From Rhodovarius lipocyclicus (GTDB lineage Bacteria > Pseudomonadota > Alphaproteobacteria > Acetobacterales > Acetobacteraceae): DNA of 64,000 nucleotides. A program made the translations under genes and the position numbers. Within the stretch, counting starts at the first letter, position 1. The number at the start of each line of letters is the position of its first letter. This document shows, in pieces, positions 30,767-39,435 of this stretch. The DNA is taken from contig NZ_JAAABL010000013.1 in the NCBI RefSeq assembly GCF_009900765.1, positions 1 through 64,000 on the forward strand, in the 5' to 3' direction. The notes beneath the pieces were generated by a model. The model was not told the origin of the DNA, made no database searches, and saw only the letters and a list, made by a program, of their open reading frames with translations.

Positions 30767-32164
30767 ATGCCCCCCGATAGTCCCCGCCTCCTGCCAATGG
30801 CACTCGGTGCCGGTGTGGCAGGTTTTCTGGCCGTCACGGCCGCGATGGCCTGGCCCGGGGGGCTGCATGCCACCCAGCTGGTGGCTGTGCTGATATTCCT
30901 CGTGAGGCTGGGCTTCGCCGCCTTCCTGTGGTGGCTGGCGGCGCGCAGCTTCGCCATGCTCAGCAACCCGGCCACCACGGCGGACCAGATCGCGGCCATG
31001 CGCGAACTGCCGATGGCCCTGCCGGAGGGCACGGTGCGTGCCGTGCTGGCGCTGATCGTGGGGGTGGTGGGGCTGCCGCTGCTGCTGTTCACGGCCACGC
31101 TGGGGCTGTCGGATGCCATCGCGGGCTATGTGAACGGCATCATCGCGGGGGTGTTCGGCTATTACTTCGGCGCGCGGGCGCAGATGCCCGACGCCCAGGC
31201 CCAGCGCCGCGTGACGGAGGCCCTGACCACCGAGCAGCGCGCCCATGCCGAAACCCGCGCCGGCGCGGCCAGCGCGGCGGAGGATGCGGTCGCCGCCGCC
31301 CTGCGCCCGGTGCAGGAGGGCGACGCCACCGGCCGCCTGGCCCGCCACCTGGCCGTGGCGGAGGCGCTGGTCGAGGGCTTCGGCGCGGCGCTGCCCGTCG
31401 GCGTCATTCCCCAGGGCGCGGCGGCCATGCTGCGCCAGGCGCGCCAGGCGCTGACCGGCAACCCGGACCTGTCGGCGATCGCGGCCGCGACCACGGCGCT
31501 GACCGGGGCCTCCGGCCCGCTGGCCAGCCTGGTTTCGGCGGCGGCGCCGGTGCTGGGCGGGGTGGCGGGCGGGCCGCTGGCGGGGGCCGCGCTGCTGCTG
31601 GGGCTGGGCTGGACGCTCTCGGCCCAGGGCTGGCGCCGCTGGCAGGCCCAGGTGCTGGACGCCCCGCACGACCCCACCTTGTTCGACCCCGGCAGCATCA
31701 CCCCGGCCGACGCGCTGGCCAGCCTGGACGCGGTGCCCGATTTCGCCGCCGCCCTGGCCGGGCTGCGCAACACCCCGGGCTTCGCGGCGGAGCTGACGGA
31801 CATGGCCCTGCGCGACGACGGCGCGGCGCGGCTGTGGTCGGCCTGGGGGGCGGGGCGCTTCGCCTCCCCGGCGGTGATCGAGGACGCGCTGACCCGCTTC
31901 CGCCGCGCCCTGCTGGGCACGGAGGCCCGGCAGGACATCACCGACACCGCCGTGACGGAGATGGCCACGCGCCTGTCCGCCGCCAGCCCCGCCCTGCGCC
32001 CGGATGCGCCGGACCCCGAGGCGGTGCGCCGCCTGCTGGCCCCCACCCCGGCCTCCGCGCCCGAAACCGCCCGCGCCGCGATGGAAGCCCTGACCCTGCT
32101 GACCGGCCAGCTGCGCGACACCCACCAGGACCCGGTGGAGCTGCTGAAGGAGATCACACCATGA
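30767..32164 (+). CDS. Multi-pass membrane protein of unknown function
   Basis: 465 residues from ATG 30767, with AAGGAG 8 bp upstream. Four hydrophobic segments are clustered at the N-terminus (about 11-30, 36-59, 91-111, 116-136), the last two in LPEGTVRAVLALIVGVVGLP and GIIAGVFGYYFGA. This tRAL...YFG pattern I associate with small holin-like membrane proteins of bacteria. A long Ala-rich helical region follows, with one more weakly hydrophobic stretch near 255-290. No enzyme motif. Its stop overlaps the next start (ATGA), so it is the head of a coupled three-gene cassette ending in a peptidoglycan hydrolase. Confidence 0.78.
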   Translation: MPPDSPRLLPMALGAGVAGFLAVTAAMAWPGGLHATQLVAVLIFLVRLGFAAFLWWLAARSFAMLSNPATTADQIAAMRELPMALPEGTVRAVLALIVGVVGLPLLLFTATLGLSDAIAGYVNGIIAGVFGYYFGARAQMPDAQAQRRVTEALTTEQRAHAETRAGAASAAEDAVAAALRPVQEGDATGRLARHLAVAEALVEGFGAALPVGVIPQGAAAMLRQARQALTGNPDLSAIAAATTALTGASGPLASLVSAAAPVLGGVAGGPLAGAALLLGLGWTLSAQGWRRWQAQVLDAPHDPTLFDPGSITPADALASLDAVPDFAAALAGLRNTPGFAAELTDMALRDDGAARLWSAWGAGRFASPAVIEDALTRFRRALLGTEARQDITDTAVTEMATRLSAASPALRPDAPDPEAVRRLLAPTPASAPETARAAMEALTLLTGQLRDTHQDPVELLKEITP

Positions 32165-32646
32165 ACCGCCACCTCTGGCTGCTGCTCGGCGCCATGGGCT
32201 GCGCGCCGGTGGCCGCGGTGCTGGACCCGCCCTTGGCCCAGCTGAACCGCTGGAACCACGCCTTGCCGGCCGAGATCGCGGCCGAGCCCGTGAGCAGCCC
32301 CTGCGACGCCGCCAACCCGGCCTGCCGGCGCCTGCACGGCCTGCGCGCCGCGGCCTGCATGGAGCAGGCCATGGCCGCCCGCGCCCCCCGCGCCGCCTGC
32401 CCGGGCCTGGCCGCCCGGCCCATGCTGGATTGCGCCACGGCCGGATACGAACAGGCGCGGGCGGGGGATGCCTCCGCCGTGCTGGCCGCCAACCACGCCC
32501 AGGCGCTGATCTGCCTGGGCTGGCTCTCGGCCCCCGATGAGGCCGCGCGCCTGTCCCGCGCGGCCCTTTCGGCCGCAGCCAGCGCGGGGCCGGACCGCGC
32601 GCCCCTCCTCACCCTCCGCGCCCGCGAACTGGGAGAAGCCCGATGA
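32161..32646 (+). CDS. Small exported helical protein, possible lipoprotein
   Basis: 161 residues; ATG 32161 overlaps the previous stop. The N-terminus MNRHLWLLLGAMGCAPVAAV looks like an export signal, with Cys14 in a slightly imperfect lipobox (AMGC). The rest is Ala-rich and helical, with Cys pairs (SPCDAANPACRRLHGLRAAAC) and a repeat-like TPR/Sel1 flavour (MLDCATAGYEQARAGDASAV, then AQALICLGWLSAPDEAARLS). No family recognised. Its stop overlaps the start of the peptidoglycan hydrolase gene (ATGA), so the three genes must be made in step. Confidence 0.68.
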   Translation: MNRHLWLLLGAMGCAPVAAVLDPPLAQLNRWNHALPAEIAAEPVSSPCDAANPACRRLHGLRAAACMEQAMAARAPRAACPGLAARPMLDCATAGYEQARAGDASAVLAANHAQALICLGWLSAPDEAARLSRAALSAAASAGPDRAPLLTLRARELGEAR

Positions 32647-33560
32647 TGATGCTCGACCGTGCCCTGTCCTTCCGCCTGCCCATGCTGCGGGGGGCGGATG
32701 TGCGCCAGGCGCAGCAGGCCCTGCGCCGCGCCGGCCTGCTGGCGCTGGAACCCGATGGCGTGTTCGGCCCCGCCACGCGCGATGCCGTGCTGGCCTTCCA
32801 GCGCGCCAATGGGCTGCTGGCCGACGGCATCCTGGGCCCGCGCAGCTGGGCGCGGCTGATGGACCAGGCCCCGCCCGCGACCACCGCCCCCGGCTGGCAG
32901 GCCATGCTGCAACCCTTCCTGCCCGCGCTAACCGCCCCGCATGCCGGCCCTGTCGGCAGCGGCGCCCATCGCTGGCGCCTGACGCCCCAGGGGCTGGAGG
33001 TGGACGGCACCCTGCCGCGCGGCAGGGCCGCCACCGTCGCGCGCTGCTGGGCGCAGCACGGCCCGGCCATGTGCCGCACCGCCGCCGCCCGCCAGGTGCC
33101 GGTCGAGCTGCTGCTGGCCACCGCCTGCACCGAAAGCGGCGGCCGCGCCGACGCGGTGCGCGAGGAACCCGGCTATCTGGACGATGCCAGCACGCCCATG
33201 CGCGTCTCGCCCGGGCTGATGCAGACACTGATCGGCACGGCCCGCGAAGCCCTGGCCGACCCGAAGATCGACCGCGCGGCCCTGCTGCGGCCCGAGACCT
33301 CGCTGGCGGCCGGGGCGGCGCTGATCCGGCGGCAGGCCATGGGCGGGCGCGTGCCCACCGGCTTCGACCCGCCGCTGGTGGCCATCGCCTATAACGCCGG
33401 CAGCCTGCGCGCGGCCGATAACCCCTGGGGGATGGTGCAGACCAACCGAGGCGGCGGGCACTGGCACGCGGATGCCTTCGTGGAATACTTCAACGAAGCC
33501 TGCGCGGTGGTGGATGGGGGGGAGGAGACGCCCAGTTTCGTGACGCTGCTGAAAGGGTGA
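32643..33560 (+). CDS. Peptidoglycan-binding, lysozyme/SLT-like hydrolase
   Basis: 305 residues. An N-terminal PG_binding_1 domain (about 14-73: LRGADVRQAQQALRRAGLL, then DGVFGPATRDAVLAFQ) is followed from about 145 by a lytic-transglycosylase-like domain. That domain has the catalytic Glu164 in ACTESGG, GLMQT (191-195) and AIAYNAGSL. Enzymes of this form cut the glycan strand of peptidoglycan. There is no signal peptide, so it would need another route out of the cytoplasm. It is coupled to a membrane protein and a putative lipoprotein, an arrangement reminiscent of holin-spanin-endolysin cassettes. Confidence 0.83.
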   Translation: MMMLDRALSFRLPMLRGADVRQAQQALRRAGLLALEPDGVFGPATRDAVLAFQRANGLLADGILGPRSWARLMDQAPPATTAPGWQAMLQPFLPALTAPHAGPVGSGAHRWRLTPQGLEVDGTLPRGRAATVARCWAQHGPAMCRTAAARQVPVELLLATACTESGGRADAVREEPGYLDDASTPMRVSPGLMQTLIGTAREALADPKIDRAALLRPETSLAAGAALIRRQAMGGRVPTGFDPPLVAIAYNAGSLRAADNPWGMVQTNRGGGHWHADAFVEYFNEACAVVDGGEETPSFVTLLKG

Positions 33561-33567
33561 TGGCAGC

Positions 33568-33588
33568 CCAGGGGGCGCCGCCCCCTGG
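33568..33588. terminator. G/C-rich hairpin after the hydrolase gene
   Basis: CCAGGGGGC (33568-33576), loop GCC, GCCCCCTGG (33580-33588), perfect 9-bp arms 8 bp after the stop. Resembles one arm of the composite elements. It separates the cassette from mutS. Confidence 0.5.
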
Positions 33589-33645
33589 CTGGCGCCCACC
33601 GCCCACCCTTCAGCGCGCCCCCGGACTGCGCTAAGCCGGTCGCGC

Positions 33646-36237
33646 ATGTCCTCCTCTCGCCCCCCCGCCGATGGTGCCACGCCCGCGATGGCGCAGTGGT
33701 ATGCCGCCAAGGCCGCCCAGCCGGATGCGTTGATCTTCTTCCGCATGGGCGATTTCTACGAGTTGTTCTTCGACGATGCCGAGGCCGCGTCGGAGGCCCT
33801 GTCCATCGCCCTGACCTATCGCGGGGAGCACCAGGGCACGCCGATCGCCATGTGCGGCGTGCCGCAGCACAGCCATGAGGCCTATCTGGCGCGGCTGATC
33901 CGGCGCGGTTTCCGGGTGGCGATCTGCGAGCAGATGGAGACCCCGGAGGAAGCCAAGGCCCGCCGCGCCACCACCATCCGGCGGGAGGTGGTGCGCGTCG
34001 TCACCCCCGGCACCGTGACGGAGGACGCGCTGCTGGAAACCACGCGCCCCGCCTGGCTGCTGGCGCTGGTGAAGGGTGCGGCCGCTTGGCTGGACGTGAC
34101 GAGCGGCGCCTTCGAGACCGAGGACGCGCCCGACATCGCGGCGCTGATGGCGCGGCTGGAACCCAGCGAGGTGATCGCGGAGGAAGGGCTGTGGCCCGGC
34201 GCGATCGAGGCCTCGGCACCGCGCGACGCCGCGCGGCGGCTGGGCGCCGCCTTCGATGTCGCCAGCCTGGAGGGGTTCGGCACCTTCTCGGAGGCGGAGG
34301 TGCGCGCCGCGGCCATGGCGGTGGAGTATGTGCGCGCCACCCAGAACGGCAAGCTGCCGCACCTGATGCGCCCGGTGCCGCGCGGGGCGCAGGGCGTGCT
34401 GCTGATGGACGCCGCCACCCGCCGCAGCCTGGAAATTCTGCGCAGTGAGCGTGGGGAGGCCCGCAGCACCCTGCTGACCGCCGTGGACCGCACCCTGACC
34501 GGCGCCGGCGCGCGCGAGCTGGCGGCAAGGCTGGCCGCACCGCTCGCCAGCCTGCCGGCCATCCGTGCCCGCCACGCGGCGGTGGAGGCTCTGCGCGCCA
34601 ATCATGAACTGCGCGGTGCCCTGCGCGGTGTGCTGAAGGGCGCGCCGGACATGGCCCGCGCCCTGGCCCGCATCAGCCTGGAACGCTACGCCCCGCGCGA
34701 TCTGGCCGCGATGCGCGACGGCCTGACGCGCGCCGAGGCGATGGCCCATCACGCGGCCCAGACCCGCCCCTTGCCGCCGCTGCTGGCCGATGCCGCCGAT
34801 GCGCTGATCCCGCCCGACAGCCCCCAGGCCGAACTCGCCCGCGCCCTGGCCCAGGAACTGCCCGCCCGCTTCGAGGATGGCGGCGTGGTCGCCCCCGGCT
34901 ATGACGGGCAGCTGGATGCGCTGCGGCGGTTGCGGGACGACGCGCGCGGCGCCATCGCGCTGATGCAGATGCAGCTGGCCGAGGCCTGGGGCGTCGCCTC
35001 GCTGAAGGTGAAGCACCACCAGCAGATGGGATACCTGGCGGAGGTGCAGGCGGCGGCCGGCGAGAAGCTGCTGCGCACCCCCCCGCAGGACCTGCCCGGG
35101 GAGCTGATGCCCCAGCACCGTCAGACCATGGCCAATGCGCTGCGCTTCACCTGCGGCGCGCTGGTGGATCTGGACCGGCGGCTGGCCGATGCGGCGGATC
35201 AGGCGGCCGCGCGGGAACGCGCCATCGTGCGGCATCTGGCGCGGCTGTGCGCCACCGCCGCCCCCGGCATTACGGCCGCCGCCCGCGCGGTGGCCGAGAT
35301 CGACGTGCATGCGGCGGCCGCCGAGCTCGCCCTCGGCCCCTGGTGCCGGCCGGAGATGACGGAGGCCCCGGATTTCCACATCCAGGCCGGCCGCCACCCG
35401 GTGGTGGAGGCGGCGCTGACCCGCGCCAAGGGCCCCGCTTTCGTGCCCAACGACGCGGAGCTTTCGCCCGGCCAGCGCCTGTGCCTGCTGACCGGGCCGA
35501 ACATGGCCGGCAAATCCACCTTCCTGCGGCAGAACGCGCTGATGGTGGTGCTGGCGCAAGCGGGCCTGTTCGTGCCGGCGGAGGCCGCGCGGCTGGGCGT
35601 GGTGGACCGGCTGTTCAGCCGCGTCGGCGCCAGCGACGATTTGGCCGGCGGGCGCTCCACCTTCATGGTCGAGATGACGGAGACGGCGGCGATCCTGAAC
35701 CAGGCCGGCCCGCGCAGCTTCGTCATTCTGGATGAGGTCGGGCGCGGCACCGCCACCTGGGATGGGCTGGCCATCGCCTGGGCGGTGCTGGAGGCGCTGC
35801 ACGACCGCCTGCGCTGCCGCGCCATCTTCGCCACCCATTTCCATGAGCTGACGGCCCTGGCCGGGAAACTGCCCGAGCTGCGGCTGGCCACCATGCGCGT
35901 GCGCGAATGGAAGAACGAGGTGGTGTTCCTGCACGCCGTGGGCCCCGGCGCGGCCGAGAAAAGCTGGGGCCTGCACGTCGCGCGGCTGGCGGGCGTGCCG
36001 CGCGCCGTGCTGGCGCGGGCGGAGGCGGTGCTGCATGCCCTGGAAAGCCGGGCGCGCCAGGGCGGCGGCGTGCTGAGCGAGGAACTGCCCCTGTTCGCGC
36101 CGAAGCAGGCGACGGCGCCCGAACACCCGGTGCTGGCCGCACTCTCGACCCTGGACCCCGACGCGATGTCCCCGCGTGAGGCGCAGGATGCGCTCTATCG
36201 GTTGCGGGCGCTTCTGGAAGGCAGCCGCGAGGCCTGA
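33646..36237 (+). CDS. mutS: DNA mismatch repair protein MutS
   Basis: 863 residues, full length. The mismatch-reading Phe-x-Glu is in MGDFYELF (Phe37, Glu39). The ATPase has Walker A TGPNMAGKST (about 615-624) and Walker B FVILDEVGRGTATWDG, with TFMVEMTETAAILN and ATHFHELTAL in between or just after. It binds mismatches in duplex DNA and recruits MutL. Its last 43 bp overlap the 3' end of a convergent small membrane protein gene. Next on the plus strand is glnD, the order common in Rhodospirillales. Confidence 0.98.
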   Translation: MSSSRPPADGATPAMAQWYAAKAAQPDALIFFRMGDFYELFFDDAEAASEALSIALTYRGEHQGTPIAMCGVPQHSHEAYLARLIRRGFRVAICEQMETPEEAKARRATTIRREVVRVVTPGTVTEDALLETTRPAWLLALVKGAAAWLDVTSGAFETEDAPDIAALMARLEPSEVIAEEGLWPGAIEASAPRDAARRLGAAFDVASLEGFGTFSEAEVRAAAMAVEYVRATQNGKLPHLMRPVPRGAQGVLLMDAATRRSLEILRSERGEARSTLLTAVDRTLTGAGARELAARLAAPLASLPAIRARHAAVEALRANHELRGALRGVLKGAPDMARALARISLERYAPRDLAAMRDGLTRAEAMAHHAAQTRPLPPLLADAADALIPPDSPQAELARALAQELPARFEDGGVVAPGYDGQLDALRRLRDDARGAIALMQMQLAEAWGVASLKVKHHQQMGYLAEVQAAAGEKLLRTPPQDLPGELMPQHRQTMANALRFTCGALVDLDRRLADAADQAAARERAIVRHLARLCATAAPGITAAARAVAEIDVHAAAAELALGPWCRPEMTEAPDFHIQAGRHPVVEAALTRAKGPAFVPNDAELSPGQRLCLLTGPNMAGKSTFLRQNALMVVLAQAGLFVPAEAARLGVVDRLFSRVGASDDLAGGRSTFMVEMTETAAILNQAGPRSFVILDEVGRGTATWDGLAIAWAVLEALHDRLRCRAIFATHFHELTALAGKLPELRLATMRVREWKNEVVFLHAVGPGAAEKSWGLHVARLAGVPRAVLARAEAVLHALESRARQGGGVLSEELPLFAPKQATAPEHPVLAALSTLDPDAMSPREAQDALYRLRALLEGSREA

Positions 36238-36491
36238 CGGTCGATCCAGGCCATGCTTTTCGCCTCCATGCTCTCCATCTTGCCCATCATGCGCGGAAAG
36301 CGGCGTTCCAGCGGGCCCACGGCCCGGTGCGCCCACATATACTGGTCGCGCAGGATATAGACGCCGAGCACCACGAAGATGCTTCCGTGCAGAAACGGAA
36401 GGATCACCCCGGCCACCCCCAGATGAAGCAGGCCAATGCCCGCGATGCGGCGTTTCAGGGAGCGTCGGCGGATGAACATGCGCGAATCCAT
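36195..36491 (-). CDS. Small membrane protein (PGPGW/DUF454-like)
   Basis: 98 residues from ATG 36491 (ATG 36479 and 36509 are also possible). A basic N-terminus (FIRRRSLKRR) precedes one or two membrane helices (IAGIGLLHLGVAGVILPF, then GSIFVVLGVYILRD) and an amphipathic tail with HRAVGPLERRFPRM. This matches the PGPGW-type small inner-membrane proteins in outline, with PFLHGS where PGPGW would lie, so the family call is tentative. It converges on mutS with a 43-bp overlap of coding ends and is divergent from glnD across 111 bp. Confidence 0.65.
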   Translation of the reverse strand: MDSRMFIRRRSLKRRIAGIGLLHLGVAGVILPFLHGSIFVVLGVYILRDQYMWAHRAVGPLERRFPRMMGKMESMEAKSMAWIDRQASRLPSRSARNR

Positions 36492-36602
36492 ATGGTGCGC
36501 ACATAACATCCATGCAATGTGCATAACCCTTGCGCAAAGCGCGGTGCACAGCCCTAATACTGCGCTAGCCCGAGGCGCATCACCTGGATTAATGAAACAC
36601 GC

Positions 36603-39383
36603 ATGAAAACCGATGCGGCTATGCCTGCCGCCATGACGCCAGAGGCGCCCGGCTTCGGGGCCCAATGCGGTGCCGAAGAAGCGGCGCTGAAATCCCGGCT
36701 GATCCCCGGCGGCACGCCCATCCCGCGTGATGCCGCCCTGGCGCTGCTGCGCAGTGAGCTGGGGGGTGTCCAGGCCCGCGTCCAGCGCGCGTTCGAAGCC
36801 CGCGAAATCATGGGCCTGCCCGCCGCCCGCATGCTGTCCGGCCATATGGATGCGCTGATCCTGGCCATCCATGCCTATGCGCTGGCGACCATCCCGCGCG
36901 GCTTCCGCGACAAGCCGGAGCCCTTCGCCCTGATCGCCACCGGCGGCTATGGCCGCGGCGTGCTGGCGCCCTATTCCGATATCGACCTGCTGTTCCTGAC
37001 CCCCGGCAGCCCCGGCACCCGCACCACCCGCGTGGTGGAATTCATGCTGTACCTGCTGTGGGACCTGGGGCTGAAGGTCGGCCACGCCACGCGCGGCATC
37101 AAGGATTGCCTGGCCCACGCGCGCTCCGACCTGACCATCCAGACCGCGCTGGTGGATGGCCGCTTCCTGGGCGGGGACGAACCCACCTGGGTGAAGTTCG
37201 ACACCGATTTCGCCAAGATGCGGGCCAAGGACGGGCTCGGCCCCTTCCTGACCGGCAAGCGCGCCGAACGCGCCGCCCGCCATGCCCGCTATGGCGAAAC
37301 CCCCTTCATGGTGGAGCCCCATCTGAAGGAAGGCCGCGGCGGTTTGCGTGATCTGCAGACGCTGTACTGGCTGTCCCGCCACGCCTTCAACACCGCCGGC
37401 CTGCATGAGCTGGTGGGCGATGGCAGCCCCGGCGGCGGGTTGCTGACCGAGGGCGAGGCCCGTGCCTTCCGCCGCGCCTGGGACTTCCTGTGGACCATCC
37501 GCTTCCACCTGCACTACGTCACCGGCCGGGCCGAGGAACGCCTGACCTTCGACCTGCAGCCGGTGCTGGCCGCCCGCATGGGCTATTCGCGCCATGGCCC
37601 CCAGGAGGGTGCCGAGCGCTTCATGAAGCACCTGTTCCTGACCAGCCGTGAGGTGCTGCGCCTGACGCGCGTGCTGGAACCGGCGCTGGAACGCGCCGCA
37701 CTCGGCGCGCCCGCCCGCCGGCGCGACGGCGACGCCGCCCTGCACAAGGAAGGCCTGGCCTTCGCCGACGGCAAGCTGGTGGCGGCCCCGCCCGGCCGCG
37801 ATTTCTCGCGTGAGCCCATCCTGATGCTGCGCATCATGCGCGCGGCGCGGGACCGGGCGCTGGATATCCATCCGCTGGCGATCCGTGCGCTGATCCGCCA
37901 CTCCCGCCAGGTGGACCAGCTGCGCGGGGAGCCCGAGGCGAACGAGATCTTCCTGGACCTGCTGACCGGGAAGGACGCGCCCAAATGGCTCGGCCTGATG
38001 AACGAGACGGGCTTCCTCTCCCGTTTCCTGCCCGACTGGGCCCGGATCGTGGGCCTCATGCAGTTCGACACCTATCACGTCTTCACGGTGGACGAGCACA
38101 CCATCCAGGCCATCAGCGTGCTGCAGCAACTGGAGGCGCACCAGCTGGACCAGATCGCCCCGGTCGCCAGCGACCTGATCGGCCAGCTGCAATCCCGCAG
38201 GGCCTTGTATGTCGCCACCCTGCTGCATGACATCGCCAAGGGCCGGGGCGGCGACCACAGCGAACTCGGCGCCCGGCTGGCGCAGGACATCTGTCCCAAG
38301 CTCGGCCTTTCCCCCGAGGAGACGGAGACCGTCTCCTGGCTCGTGCTGCACCACCTGCTGGTCAGCCAGACCGCCTTCCGGCGGGACATCGAGGACCCCA
38401 AGACCGTCCTCGACATCGCGGACATCATCCAATCCCCCGAACGCCTGCGCCTGCTCCTCGTGCTGACCGTGTGCGACATGCGCGCGGTGGGGCCCAAGGT
38501 GTGGAATGGCTGGAAGGCCACCCTGCTGCGCGAGGTGTACTGGCGCGTCTCCGAAGTGCTGGCCGGCGGGCTGACGGTGCCCGAGCGCGACGTGCGCGTG
38601 GCCCGCGCCAAGGAAGCCGCGGCGGAACAGCTCACCATGTCCGGCTGGTCGCAGGCCGATCTGGATCACTTCCTGTCGCTCGGCTACTCGGGCTACTGGC
38701 TGTCCTTCGACGCGGAAACCCATGCCCGCCATGCCTCGATAGTCCGGGAGGCGGAGGCCGCGAACGCACCCCTGACCGTGCGCAGCGCGGTGCTGCGGGC
38801 GCGCGCGGTGACGGAGGTTACCGTCTATGCGCTCGACCATCCGGGCCTGTTCAGCCGCATCTCGGGCGCGCTGGCGGTGGCTGGCGCCACCATCGTGGAT
38901 GCGCGCATCCACACCCTGACCAATTCCATGGCGCTGGACACCTTCTGGGTGCAGGACAGCTCCGGCGGGCCCTTCGACCAGCCGCACCGCCTCGCCAAGC
39001 TCTCCGTGCTGATCGAACAGGCGCTGAACGGGCGGCTGAAGCTGGCGCAGGAGATCCGCAAGGTGCGGCGCGAACCCGCCCGCCTGCGCGCCGTGACGGT
39101 GCCGCCGCGCGTGGTGGTGGACAACCACGCCAGCAACACCCACACCGTGATCGAGGTGAACGGGCGCGACCGCCCCGGCCTGCTGCATGACGTGACGGCC
39201 GCGATCAGCCGGCATGGGCTGCAGATCGCCTCCGCCCACATCACCACCTACGGCGTGCGCGCGGTGGACGTGTTCTACGTGAAGGACAATTTCGGCCTGA
39301 AGGTGGACAATGAGCGCAAGCTGGCGCCGCTGCGCGCCTCCCTGCTCGAAGCGTTGACGCCGCCGGAACTGGTGATGGTGTAG
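36603..39383 (+). CDS. glnD: [Protein-PII] uridylyltransferase / uridylyl-removing enzyme
   Basis: 926 residues. Nucleotidyltransferase motif GGYGRGVLAPYSDIDLLFL (114-132, Asp126 and Asp128), the helical GlnD linker (VEPHLKEGRGGLRDLQTLYW), an HD phosphohydrolase domain (TLLHDIAKGRGGDHSELGA, about 538-556), and two C-terminal ACT domains starting near 736 (VTVYALDHPGLFSRISGAL) and 846 (VIEVNGRDRPGLLHDVTAAI). It uridylylates PII when glutamine is low and removes UMP when it is high, steering GlnE and NtrBC. murJ follows 52 bp downstream. Confidence 0.97.
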   Translation: MKTDAAMPAAMTPEAPGFGAQCGAEEAALKSRLIPGGTPIPRDAALALLRSELGGVQARVQRAFEAREIMGLPAARMLSGHMDALILAIHAYALATIPRGFRDKPEPFALIATGGYGRGVLAPYSDIDLLFLTPGSPGTRTTRVVEFMLYLLWDLGLKVGHATRGIKDCLAHARSDLTIQTALVDGRFLGGDEPTWVKFDTDFAKMRAKDGLGPFLTGKRAERAARHARYGETPFMVEPHLKEGRGGLRDLQTLYWLSRHAFNTAGLHELVGDGSPGGGLLTEGEARAFRRAWDFLWTIRFHLHYVTGRAEERLTFDLQPVLAARMGYSRHGPQEGAERFMKHLFLTSREVLRLTRVLEPALERAALGAPARRRDGDAALHKEGLAFADGKLVAAPPGRDFSREPILMLRIMRAARDRALDIHPLAIRALIRHSRQVDQLRGEPEANEIFLDLLTGKDAPKWLGLMNETGFLSRFLPDWARIVGLMQFDTYHVFTVDEHTIQAISVLQQLEAHQLDQIAPVASDLIGQLQSRRALYVATLLHDIAKGRGGDHSELGARLAQDICPKLGLSPEETETVSWLVLHHLLVSQTAFRRDIEDPKTVLDIADIIQSPERLRLLLVLTVCDMRAVGPKVWNGWKATLLREVYWRVSEVLAGGLTVPERDVRVARAKEAAAEQLTMSGWSQADLDHFLSLGYSGYWLSFDAETHARHASIVREAEAANAPLTVRSAVLRARAVTEVTVYALDHPGLFSRISGALAVAGATIVDARIHTLTNSMALDTFWVQDSSGGPFDQPHRLAKLSVLIEQALNGRLKLAQEIRKVRREPARLRAVTVPPRVVVDNHASNTHTVIEVNGRDRPGLLHDVTAAISRHGLQIASAHITTYGVRAVDVFYVKDNFGLKVDNERKLAPLRASLLEALTPPELVMV

Positions 39384-39435
39384 GGGGGGGGCCTGCCCCT
39401 TCCCCCCGAGCCCCGCCCGTGGGACACCGCCTGTC

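Noticed and set aside
30767-33560. Prophage or gene-transfer-agent island
   Set aside because: Only a lysis-like trio is present; no capsid, portal, terminase, tail or integrase genes, and base composition matches the surroundings.
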